The notes under the pieces were generated by a model. The model was not told the DNA's origin. It did no database searches and was given only the letters and a program-made list of their open reading frames with translations. This document shows positions 7,419-13,279 of a stretch of DNA of 22,134 nucleotides, piece after piece; position 1 is the stretch's first letter; each line of letters begins with the position of its first letter. Source of the DNA: a virus; IMG/VR virus record IMGVR_UViG_3300035145_003476, positions 1 through 22,134 of that record. The stretch is one strand, 5' to 3'. The position numbers and the translations under genes are program-made.

Positions 7419-7744
7419 TTCGTTGAAGCGTGAGATAGGAAGTTTGGACTCGGGTGCGAATCCCGACACCTCCACCAAGAGCACATTCAAATTTCGCAAC
7501 TGTATAACATGTGGAAAAGAATTTAAGGTGATTATAGATCATCCAACAGTTGTTCATTGTTCTAAAGAGTGTGTTGTTGATGGGGGTGAATTAGGATCGA
7601 CAAGCGACTAAAGGCACGTGGAGAATCGTCAAGAAAGACGCAAAAATCATGAATAAATGCAAACGATAACTTTGCTCCATCTGAGCTCGCTCTAGCAGCG
7701 TAGCCACAGGGGGTGTCGGCTCGACCTAGCAACAGAAACGAGCC
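7419..7744 (+). ncRNA. ssrA: Circularly permuted two-piece tmRNA (SsrA RNA)
   Basis: tmRNA rescues stalled ribosomes and tags the nascent peptide for proteolysis. The acceptor piece comes first. Its T-stem TCGGG/CCCGA (7450-7454 / 7462-7466) closes a 7-base loop TGCGAAT, then CACCTCC (7467-7473), A, and an encoded CCA (7475-7477). A 104-base intervening segment (7478-7581) would be removed. The coding piece starts GGGGGTG (7582-7588), giving a 7-bp acceptor stem whose third pair is G:U, the alanine identity signal. The conserved GGATCGAC D-region (7594-7601) follows. P2 candidates are CTAAA/TTTGG and CACGT/GCGTG. The tag frame, resume codon GCA 7659, reads ANDNFAPSELALAA then TAG (7701-7703), ending in the ClpXP-type LAA. 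The permuted form and tag resemble alphaproteobacterial tmRNA. Outer ends are approximate. No promoter is visible; it is probably co-transcribed with regA. Confidence 0.92.
7444..7611 (+). other. Possible zinc-ribbon coding frame running through the tmRNA intervening segment
   Basis: One frame through the segment between the tmRNA pieces reads CITCGKEF, 13 residues, then CSKEC: a Cx2C...Cx3C zinc-ribbon pattern of the CxxCGKxF...CSxxC type. It ends in TAA at 7609-7611, inside the tmRNA coding piece. The only plausible start is TTG 7444, 3 bases after AGGA, which lies inside the acceptor piece, so translation and tmRNA maturation would conflict. It may be a remnant of a gene into which the tmRNA pieces were inserted, a translated small protein, or chance. 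Confidence 0.3.
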
Positions 7745-7750
7745 TTTTTT
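7718..7750 (+). terminator. Intrinsic terminator of the tmRNA
   Basis: GGCTCG (7718-7723) pairs with CGAGCC (7739-7744) around a 15-base loop, followed by six T (7745-7750). It lies 14 bases after the tag stop codon and 21 bases before the promoter of the next gene, so it ends the tmRNA transcript. Confidence 0.8.
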
Positions 7751-7771
7751 ATAAAAAAGTTAAAAAAACTG

Positions 7772-7800
7772 TTTACATTTTCGATTATATGTGATAGAAT
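7772..7800 (+). promoter_or_regulatory. Sigma70-like promoter of the glycine-zipper gene
   Basis: TTTACA (7772-7777), 17 bases, TAGAAT (7795-7800), directly after the tmRNA terminator. The CTGTTTAC context and the -10 are nearly the same as in the cobS promoter. The transcript would start near 7807 with a leader of about 19 bases containing GGAG. Confidence 0.75.
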
Positions 7801-7825
7801 ATAATTAGAAATTGGAGAAATAGAT

Positions 7826-8383
7826 ATGAAAAATACGATTTTAGGATTTGTTTGGGGCGTTGTAATTACTATTGGGATTGGATATTCATCCACAGCTCAA
7901 GCACAAAGTATTGCTTATGGTACAGTTACATCTGTAATTGAAAATTGGACTTACGAAACCCGACGAGTTCCTTTTGAAAATTGTACAACGGTAAGAGTTC
8001 CTTTTACCGGATCTTATTATAATGGATATACTCGACTCAATCAACAATCAAACGCTGGAGATGTTCTTGGCGGTATGATTATTGGTGGATTAGTTGGTAA
8101 GGGAGCTACCGGAAACGATCGTGGCGCTGCTTTAGGCGCGGTGATTGGTGGTTTGATTGGTGCAGATCGTAACAATCAGCGTGTTGTACGAAATGGTTAT
8201 CCTGGTGGATATACTAATCAAGTTCGTTGTGTTACAGATTACGATTATATTAATGAATCTGTACAAGCAGGATACGTTGTACAATATATGTACGAAGGTT
8301 ACATGTATCAATTTCAAACTTTCAAAAATTATAATATTGGTGATAAAATTAGGTTGAATTTGCAAGTTCATCCTATAAACTGA
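7826..8383 (+). CDS. Exported glycine-zipper protein
   Basis: 185 aa. Residues 1-27 are a signal peptide with a hydrophobic core and an AQA cleavage site. Residues about 78-113 are a glycine zipper (GGMIIGGLVGKG ... GAALGAVIGGLIGAD) of the 17-kDa antigen/SlyB-type 2TM families, which insert in or associate with the outer membrane. The flanks are Tyr-rich and carry Cys at about 53 and 134 that could form a disulfide in the periplasm. No lipobox Cys follows the signal peptide. Possible roles are envelope modification, superinfection exclusion or help in lysis; none can be chosen from sequence. It has its own early-type promoter and is followed by a late promoter for hsp20. Confidence 0.8.
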   Translation: MKNTILGFVWGVVITIGIGYSSTAQAQSIAYGTVTSVIENWTYETRRVPFENCTTVRVPFTGSYYNGYTRLNQQSNAGDVLGGMIIGGLVGKGATGNDRGAALGAVIGGLIGADRNNQRVVRNGYPGGYTNQVRCVTDYDYINESVQAGYVVQYMYEGYMYQFQTFKNYNIGDKIRLNLQVHPIN

Positions 8384-8391
8384 TATAAATA
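8384..8391 (+). promoter_or_regulatory. T4-type late promoter upstream of hsp20
   Basis: TATAAATA is an exact match to the T4 late promoter -10 recognised by gp55-RNA polymerase with the gp45 clamp. It lies just after the glycine-zipper stop codon and 66 bases before the hsp20 ATG. Other TATAAATA copies in the window lie inside genes and are expected by chance at this base composition, so this call depends on position. Confidence 0.5.
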
Positions 8392-8395
8392 AAAC

Positions 8396-8420
8396 TGAGA
8401 TGCGGAATTAGCCGGTCTCA
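8396..8420 (+). other. Hairpin at the 5' end of the predicted hsp20 late transcript
   Basis: TGAGA (8396-8400) pairs with TCTCA (8416-8420), and CGG (8403-8405) with CCG (8412-8414) across a small internal loop. There is no T-run, so it is not a standard terminator. With a late start near 8397 it would form a 5'-terminal stem-loop on the transcript. Confidence 0.45.
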
Positions 8421-8456
8421 TACTATAACCTTGCTTAAATTTATAAGGAGGTACCC

Positions 8457-8933
8457 ATGACAGGCGTACAACAACTTTTCCCTCGTTCTTCTTTCGTTGG
8501 CTTTGACCATTTATTTAATGAATTAGATCATGCCGTGCGACATGCGAACGATCATTATCCCCCTCATAATATTATTAAAACTGGTGAAAACGATTATCTC
8601 ATTGAGTTAGCCGTTGCTGGTTTTTCACGTGAAGAATTGCAAATCGAAGTAAAAGATCGAACTTTGCGAGTTAGTGGTGCTCATGTTTCAAGAGGAAGGG
8701 AATTTATTCACCGTGGAATTTCAACTAAAAAATTCCAAAGGACATTTAGGCTGTCTGAATACGTACAAGTATCTGGAGCAGATCTAGTGGATGGCATTCT
8801 TGCGATAGAATTGAAGGTTGTTATCCCAGAAGAAATGCGTCCTCGTAAAATTGAAATTGGAAATTTTAACGAGGTCGAAAATGACACAACACATACTGAC
8901 AATAAACAATTACTTACTGAATCCAGTAAGTGA
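8457..8933 (+). CDS. hsp20: Small heat shock protein Hsp20
   Basis: 158 aa alpha-crystallin protein. The N-terminal arm contains SSFVGFDHLFNELD. The alpha-crystallin domain is about residues 37-125 (DYLIELAVAGFSREELQIEV ... LRVSG ... the conserved GILAIEL strand), and the C-terminal tail carries the I-x-I motif IEI (132-134) used for oligomer assembly. It binds unfolding proteins without ATP. Hsp20 genes are a standard part of marine T4-like phages, probably supporting capsid or replication protein folding. A strong AAGGAGGT ribosome site lies 6 bases before the ATG, and a late promoter is visible upstream. The stop overlaps the DUF1127 gene, which starts 53 bases earlier. Confidence 0.94.
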   Translation: MTGVQQLFPRSSFVGFDHLFNELDHAVRHANDHYPPHNIIKTGENDYLIELAVAGFSREELQIEVKDRTLRVSGAHVSRGREFIHRGISTKKFQRTFRLSEYVQVSGADLVDGILAIELKVVIPEEMRPRKIEIGNFNEVENDTTHTDNKQLLTESSK

Positions 8934-9153
8934 ATTTCTTGTTAACCTAAGTTCTTTACCAACTAAAATAGCTAACTCATATTCTAATCATCGAATTGCT
9001 CGAAGAACTATTAAAGAGTTAGAAGCTTTAACGGATAAAGAATTGAATGACATAGGTATTGGGCGATGTGATATTTATTATATCGCGCATAATCTAAAAG
9101 ATAATGAAGTTTGTGATTCATCCACTAATGAAAATCTAAAGGGGTGGGTCTAA
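8881..9153 (+). CDS. DUF1127 (YjiS-like) small arginine-rich protein
   Basis: 90 aa from ATG 8881, preceded by GAGG and overlapping hsp20 by 53 bases; an upstream in-frame methionine at 8818 lies deep in hsp20 and is less likely. Residues about 37-66 match the DUF1127 signature: Arg-rich helix, then L..LTDKEL.DIGI.R.DI (here LEALTDKELNDIGIGRCDI). DUF1127 proteins are abundant in alphaproteobacteria, where small members have been linked to RNA turnover and phosphate uptake. I do not know them as standard phage genes. The role here may be to redirect host RNA metabolism, but that is inference. The stop overlaps the next start by one base (TAATG). Confidence 0.8.
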   Translation: MTQHILTINNYLLNPVSEFLVNLSSLPTKIANSYSNHRIARRTIKELEALTDKELNDIGIGRCDIYYIAHNLKDNEVCDSSTNENLKGWV

Positions 9154-9329
9154 TGATGGGTTCAACAATATCTTATTTATTCTCACCCTTATCGGGATTG
9201 TGGTCCTCAATCGAACGGCATTCGCAGATTCTCGGGCATTCGAGAGCGGCAGCGGAGCTCGCCAGGCAGGGTTTTCACGAAGAGAGTAAAAAATGTATGA
9301 TGGAACTTAAGAAACTAAAAGATTCATAA
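9153..9329 (+). CDS. GC-rich 58-aa protein (unknown)
   Basis: 58 aa from the ATG that overlaps the DUF1127 stop. The N-terminal 20 residues are moderately hydrophobic. The rest is a helical segment (HSRAAAELARQGFHEESKK, then MMELKKLKDS) that looks like a companion helix seen near DUF1127 proteins, though I cannot name a family. The middle of the gene (about 9190-9290) is well over half G+C by eye and uses CGG, GCG and CTC codons that are rare elsewhere here. This suggests recent capture from a bacterial genome. It is followed directly by a hairpin. Confidence 0.65.
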   Translation: MMGSTISYLFSPLSGLWSSIERHSQILGHSRAAAELARQGFHEESKKCMMELKKLKDS

Positions 9330-9338
9330 TCTTTTCTA

Positions 9339-9362
9339 TTAAGGGCTCGCAAGGGCCCTTAA
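9339..9362 (+). terminator. Perfect 8-bp hairpin after the GC-rich gene (weak terminator)
   Basis: TTAAGGGC (9339-9346) pairs exactly with GCCCTTAA (9355-9362) around an 8-base loop, followed by only TTTG. It may end the hsp20-DUF1127 message partially or protect its 3' end, allowing read-through into the oxidase gene, which has no promoter that I can see. Confidence 0.55.
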
Positions 9363-9378
9363 TTTGTCAAGGAGCAAG

Positions 9379-9984
9379 ATGAGACAACCAAAGGATTGGC
9401 AGGACAAAGCTGCTTATTTTTTTACAATGACTTTTCGTTGGTTTGCAGATACTTTCTTTGCAAAACGTTATGGTCATAGAGCAGTTGTACTAGAAACTGT
9501 GGCCGGCGTTCCAGGAATGGTAGCTGGGATGTGGAATCATTTACGTTCATTAAGAAAAATGCAACCAGACGATCGTGGTTGGATTAAAACGTTATTAGAA
9601 GAAGCAGAAAACGAGCGTATGCATCTTATGATTTTTATTCAGATTGCAAAACCAAATTGGTTTGAACGTGCATTAATATTAATTGCACAAGGAATTTTCT
9701 GGCACTTCTATTTATTTTTATACATATTTTTTCCACGTATAGCTCATCGAATGGTTGGTTATTTCGAAGATCAAGCAGTAATTAGCTATACACAATATTT
9801 GAACAGAATTGAACGTGGTGACATTGAAAATATCGATGCTCCACAAATCGCAATTGATTATTATAATTTGAAATCAAATGCAAAATTAGTTGACGTTGTT
9901 AAAGCAGTCCGCGCAGATGAACAAGGCCATGCCGATGTTAATCATGAAATGGCTGATGAACTTAAGGGAGACAAGGATGTCTAA
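9379..9984 (+). CDS. aox: Alternative oxidase (di-iron ubiquinol oxidase)
   Basis: 201 aa. It oxidises ubiquinol and reduces oxygen to water without pumping protons. All six di-iron ligands are in place: Glu39 (LETVA), Glu79 and His82 (NERMH), Glu130 (FEDQA), Glu181 and His184 (RADEQGHADVNH). Conserved AOX segments VPGMVAGM and SYTQYL are also present. The region about 95-125 is strongly hydrophobic, matching the membrane-bound face of this monotopic inner-membrane enzyme. The short N-terminus lacks a targeting sequence, as in bacterial forms. Start ATG 9379 follows AAGGAG. Phage relatives known to me are the plastoquinol terminal oxidases (PTOX) of cyanophages; the motifs here read as ordinary bacterial AOX. 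The end overlaps the cytochrome gene by 8 bases, suggesting coupled expression. Confidence 0.92.
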   Translation: MRQPKDWQDKAAYFFTMTFRWFADTFFAKRYGHRAVVLETVAGVPGMVAGMWNHLRSLRKMQPDDRGWIKTLLEEAENERMHLMIFIQIAKPNWFERALILIAQGIFWHFYLFLYIFFPRIAHRMVGYFEDQAVISYTQYLNRIERGDIENIDAPQIAIDYYNLKSNAKLVDVVKAVRADEQGHADVNHEMADELKGDKDV

Positions 9985-10348
9985 AGCTATATTAACTACA
10001 ATATCATTACTATTAGCTTCTGCAGCTTTTGCAGATGATAAAGCATTTAATAAATGTAAATCATGTCATAGCATCGAAAAAGATGGTAAAAATATGACAG
10101 GACCTAATTTATGGAATATTATGAATCGAGGTGTTGGAGTATCAGAAAACTATAAATATTCTAAAGCCTTTTCGAAATGGGCTAAAGAAAATCCAGAATG
10201 GACACCCGAATTAATGGATCAATGGTTAACTAATTCCAAAAAGTTAGTCAAAGGTACTAAAATGGCATTTAGAGAAAAGAAGGAAGATAAGCGTGCAAAA
10301 ATTATTGAGTATCTTCAATCTATGGTTGAAGTTACCTCCACAGAGTAG
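9977..10348 (+). CDS. Exported class I c-type cytochrome
   Basis: 123 aa. Residues 1-19 form a Sec signal peptide (AILTTISLLLASAAFA, cleavage before Asp20). The heme-binding site is CKSCH (27-31) and the axial methionine is Met96 in KGTKMAF, typical of cytochrome c2/c552-type proteins. GPNLW (42-46) and the C-terminal helix around IIEYLQSM match the class I fold. The mature protein is about 104 aa and should be a soluble periplasmic electron carrier between the bc1 complex and a terminal oxidase. Maturation needs host Sec and cytochrome c assembly proteins. The ATG has GGGAG upstream and overlaps the oxidase gene by 8 bases. c-type cytochromes are not part of the known T4-like core. Confidence 0.92.
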   Translation: MSKAILTTISLLLASAAFADDKAFNKCKSCHSIEKDGKNMTGPNLWNIMNRGVGVSENYKYSKAFSKWAKENPEWTPELMDQWLTNSKKLVKGTKMAFREKKEDKRAKIIEYLQSMVEVTSTE

Positions 10349-10421
10349 CGATAAGAGTAAGCATAGAGCTCATAGCGCGAAATACGAAGATCTATGCATG
10401 TAACACACAGGAGACACACAC

Positions 10422-10646
10422 ATGGCAGATAATAAGAATCCCTTTGAGATTCGTTCAGAAATTTTACAATTGTCAAAAGAGTATTTAGATAAACAGCGTG
10501 AAATGCATGTTGAATATACTCAAAAACTAATTGATGCTGGACAAGCTCAAATGAACGAAATGGTAGCTGCATGCAAGCCATATACCTTTGATGATTTAAT
10601 GGAAAAGACCAGAGAATTCTATTCCTTTGTTTCAGAAAAGAAATAA
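10422..10646 (+). CDS. Small helical protein upstream of gene 43 (unknown)
   Basis: 74 aa. The start follows a good ribosome site (CAGGAG) after a 73-base gap from the cytochrome gene in which I see no promoter. The protein begins MADNKNPFEIRSEILQLSKEY and is probably one long helix followed by a shorter one (DDLMEKTREFYSFVSEK). It has no Cys pair beyond a single CKP, no signal peptide and no membrane segment. The look is that of a conserved short phage protein, and a coiled-coil or phasin-like role is possible, but I do not recognise it. It is the last gene before a strong intrinsic terminator and the gene 43 promoter. Confidence 0.75.
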   Translation: MADNKNPFEIRSEILQLSKEYLDKQREMHVEYTQKLIDAGQAQMNEMVAACKPYTFDDLMEKTREFYSFVSEKK

Positions 10647-10649
10647 TAT

Positions 10650-10672
10650 AGAGGGCTTTTGCCCTCTTTTTT
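10650..10672 (+). terminator. Intrinsic terminator before gene 43
   Basis: GAGGGC (10651-10656), loop TTTT, GCCCTC (10661-10666), followed by TTTTTT (10667-10672). This is a textbook rho-independent terminator closing the accessory block. Confidence 0.9.
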
Positions 10673-10683
10673 ACATTATGCTG

Positions 10684-10712
10684 TTTACTTTCTCTCATAA
10701 ATTTGATATAAT
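10684..10712 (+). promoter_or_regulatory. Sigma70-like promoter of gene 43
   Basis: TTTACT (10684-10689), 17 bases, TATAAT (10707-10712), between the terminator and gene 43. The CTGTTTACTT context matches the cobS promoter. The predicted transcript start is at or near 10719, where an overlapping short reading frame begins. Confidence 0.8.
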
Positions 10713-10737
10713 AATACTATGACGATGGAGATTGATT

Positions 10738-13269
10738 TTGGAATTCTACACTAACGTAACTCGATTTGGCAACAATCTTCTTTACCGTGGCTACAAAAAC
10801 GGTAAACGCTTTGAAGATCGAATAAAATTTGCCCCAACACTTTACGAAAAAAATCCTAACGGTACCGCGTATACACTAGATGGTGTACGTGTTTCTCCTC
10901 GTTTGTTTGATACAATGCGTGAAGTAAAAGATTATCAAACTATGTGGAATGATATTGGTGGATCTGATAGAACACTATATGGTCAAACAAACTTTATTTC
11001 TTCTTTCATTCAAGAAAAATTTCCTGATGATATTGAATTTGATCGCGATATAATTAATGTATCAACTATCGATATTGAAGTTGCTTCAGATGATGGATTT
11101 CCGACTCCTGAAGCTGCAGACTATCCAGTGATTTCAATCACCATTAAAAATAACATTGACAACATTTATTACGTATGGGGTTTATATGATTACGACTCTT
11201 CTTCTTGCGTTGTTGATAATTGTGATTCCAGCAATATTGTATACGTACAATGTATGGATGAACGAGAGCTCCTCCTTCGATTCTTGGCTCATTGGTCTTC
11301 TGACCGTCAGTGCCCTGATGTCGTTACTGGCTGGAATACTCGTTTCTTTGATATTCCGTACCTTGTTAATCGTATAACTAAATTCATTGGCGAAGACTTT
11401 GCTAAAAAGATGTCGCCTTGGGGTCTAATACAACAACGATCTGTAACAACAATGGGACGTGAGCAACAATATTATGATTTGACTGGTATTGCTCAACTTG
11501 ATTATCTAGAACTTTTCAAAAAATTTGGTTATTCATACGGCGCTCAAGAATCTTACAAACTTGATCATATTGGTCATGTTGTGCTTGGTGAACGTAAGCT
11601 TTCATTCGAAGAATTTTCATCTCTTCATACATTATACAAACATGATTTCCAAAGGTTTATTGACTATAACATCAAAGATGTTCAATTGGTTGATCGACTA
11701 GAAGACAAGATGGGATTGATTACACTTGCACTAACAATGGCATATCGTGGTGGTGTAAATTATACAGATACTCTTGGCACAACTGCGATATGGGATTCAA
11801 TTATCTTCCGTGATCTTTCAAAACGCGGTATTGTAATTCCAGAAAAACCAGCAGATCCTGCTAAATCAGAATATCCAGGTGGTTTCGTTAAATCGCCTCA
11901 AGTCGGTTTACATGAATGGGTTGTTTCGTTTGATTTGAATTCTCTTTATCCTAATATTATTGTTCAATGGAATATGTCACCTGAAACAATTGTCGAATCT
12001 AATAACAGATTGAATCCTGACATATGTCTTAATCGCGATATTGGTAATACTCATATTACTGATGGTTATTCACTTGCGGCAAATGGTGTTTACTTTCGAA
12101 AAGATAAGCAAGGTGTGTTACCAAAAATTATTACCGACTATTCGAACGAACGTAAAGCTATCAAAAAACAAATGCTGGCTGCTCAACAAGAACTAGAAAC
12201 AATTGACAAATCAAATGTCATTGAAAAATATCGAGTGGAACGCGATATTGCTAGATATGAAAATCAGCAAATGTCAATCAAAATTTTGTTGAATTCTCTT
12301 TATGGTGCCTTAGGTAATAAATGGTTTCGATACTTTGATTTACGTGTGGCTGAAGGTATCACCCTTACTGGTCAAACTGTGATTCGATGGGCTGAACGAT
12401 CAGTTAACGATTTCATGAATAAAATTGTTGGATCAGAAGATAAAGATTATGTTATTGCAATTGATACTGATTCTGTGTATGTAAACTTCGGTCCTCTTGT
12501 AGATAAATTTCTACATACAAACATCGTAGAAAATATCAACAAGATTTGTGTCGATCAATTTCAACCTATGCTTGAAAAATCTTACAAAGAACTTTTTGAC
12601 ACTTTTAATTGCTATACACCAAGAATGGTAATGGAACGTGAAGCTATTGCTGATCGTGGAATATGGACTGCTAAAAAGCGATATATACTAAATGTACATA
12701 ACAATGAAGGTGTTCAATACGCACAACCCAAACTAAAAATCATGGGTATCGAAGCTATCAAATCTTCAACGCCTTCTGTTTGCCGAGATGCTCTAAAAGA
12801 ACTTTTCAAAGTTATTGTAACTGGTAATGAAAATGAAACTCAAAAAGCTATACAACAATTCAAAAATTATTTTTCAACTCTTCCACCAGAGCAAGTATCG
12901 TTTCCACGTGGCGTAAATGAAGTTACAAAATGGAAAGATAGAAAAGCGCTTTACAAAAAAGGTACACCAATTCATGTTCGTGGTGCAATTCTTTATAATC
13001 ACCATATTGCAGATAAAAGTCTTAATAAAAAATATACAATGGTACAAAACGGAGAAAAAATTAAATTTTGTTATTTGAAAATGCCAAACCCAATAAGACA
13101 AAATGTAATTTCTTTTCCAGACTTTTTGCCTGAAGAATTGCAATTGCATAAATATATCGACTACGATACTCAATTTCAAAAAACATTTTTGGATCCGATT
13201 GAACCAATACTAGATGCAATTGGTTGGTCAACAGAAGAAAAAGTATCAATTGAAGATTTCTTTGGATAA
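10738..13269 (+). CDS. 43: DNA polymerase, family B, T4 gp43-like
   Basis: 843 aa (T4 gp43 is 898). It has a 3'-5' exonuclease domain with Exo I DIEVA (about residues 113-117) and polymerase motifs A DLNSLYPNI (about 400), B KILLNSLYGALGN and C IDTDSVY (about 575). The start is most likely TTG 10738, 7 bases after GGAG, because the product then begins (M)EFYTNVTRFGNN and lines up with T4 MKEFYISIETVGNN; a TTG at 10732 is too close to the ribosome site. The C-terminus, EEKVSIEDFFG, takes the place of the T4/RB69 clamp-binding tail and should dock on gp45. The gene is fed by its own promoter. The mRNA leader contains an overlapping 11-codon frame (10719-10754). Confidence 0.96.
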   Translation: MEFYTNVTRFGNNLLYRGYKNGKRFEDRIKFAPTLYEKNPNGTAYTLDGVRVSPRLFDTMREVKDYQTMWNDIGGSDRTLYGQTNFISSFIQEKFPDDIEFDRDIINVSTIDIEVASDDGFPTPEAADYPVISITIKNNIDNIYYVWGLYDYDSSSCVVDNCDSSNIVYVQCMDERELLLRFLAHWSSDRQCPDVVTGWNTRFFDIPYLVNRITKFIGEDFAKKMSPWGLIQQRSVTTMGREQQYYDLTGIAQLDYLELFKKFGYSYGAQESYKLDHIGHVVLGERKLSFEEFSSLHTLYKHDFQRFIDYNIKDVQLVDRLEDKMGLITLALTMAYRGGVNYTDTLGTTAIWDSIIFRDLSKRGIVIPEKPADPAKSEYPGGFVKSPQVGLHEWVVSFDLNSLYPNIIVQWNMSPETIVESNNRLNPDICLNRDIGNTHITDGYSLAANGVYFRKDKQGVLPKIITDYSNERKAIKKQMLAAQQELETIDKSNVIEKYRVERDIARYENQQMSIKILLNSLYGALGNKWFRYFDLRVAEGITLTGQTVIRWAERSVNDFMNKIVGSEDKDYVIAIDTDSVYVNFGPLVDKFLHTNIVENINKICVDQFQPMLEKSYKELFDTFNCYTPRMVMEREAIADRGIWTAKKRYILNVHNNEGVQYAQPKLKIMGIEAIKSSTPSVCRDALKELFKVIVTGNENETQKAIQQFKNYFSTLPPEQVSFPRGVNEVTKWKDRKALYKKGTPIHVRGAILYNHHIADKSLNKKYTMVQNGEKIKFCYLKMPNPIRQNVISFPDFLPEELQLHKYIDYDTQFQKTFLDPIEPILDAIGWSTEEKVSIEDFFG

Positions 13270-13279
13270 GGAGATACGT

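Noticed and set aside
7450-7477. A stand-alone tRNA at the T-arm/CCA sequence.
   Set aside because: There is no anticodon arm or D arm upstream; the matching acceptor strand lies downstream, which identifies it as the acceptor piece of a permuted tmRNA.
11156-11377. Very hydrophobic 73-codon frame inside gene 43, looking like a two-helix membrane protein.
   Set aside because: It lies entirely in another frame of the polymerase exonuclease region, begins at TTG without a convincing ribosome site, and T-rich alternative frames give hydrophobic residues by composition alone.
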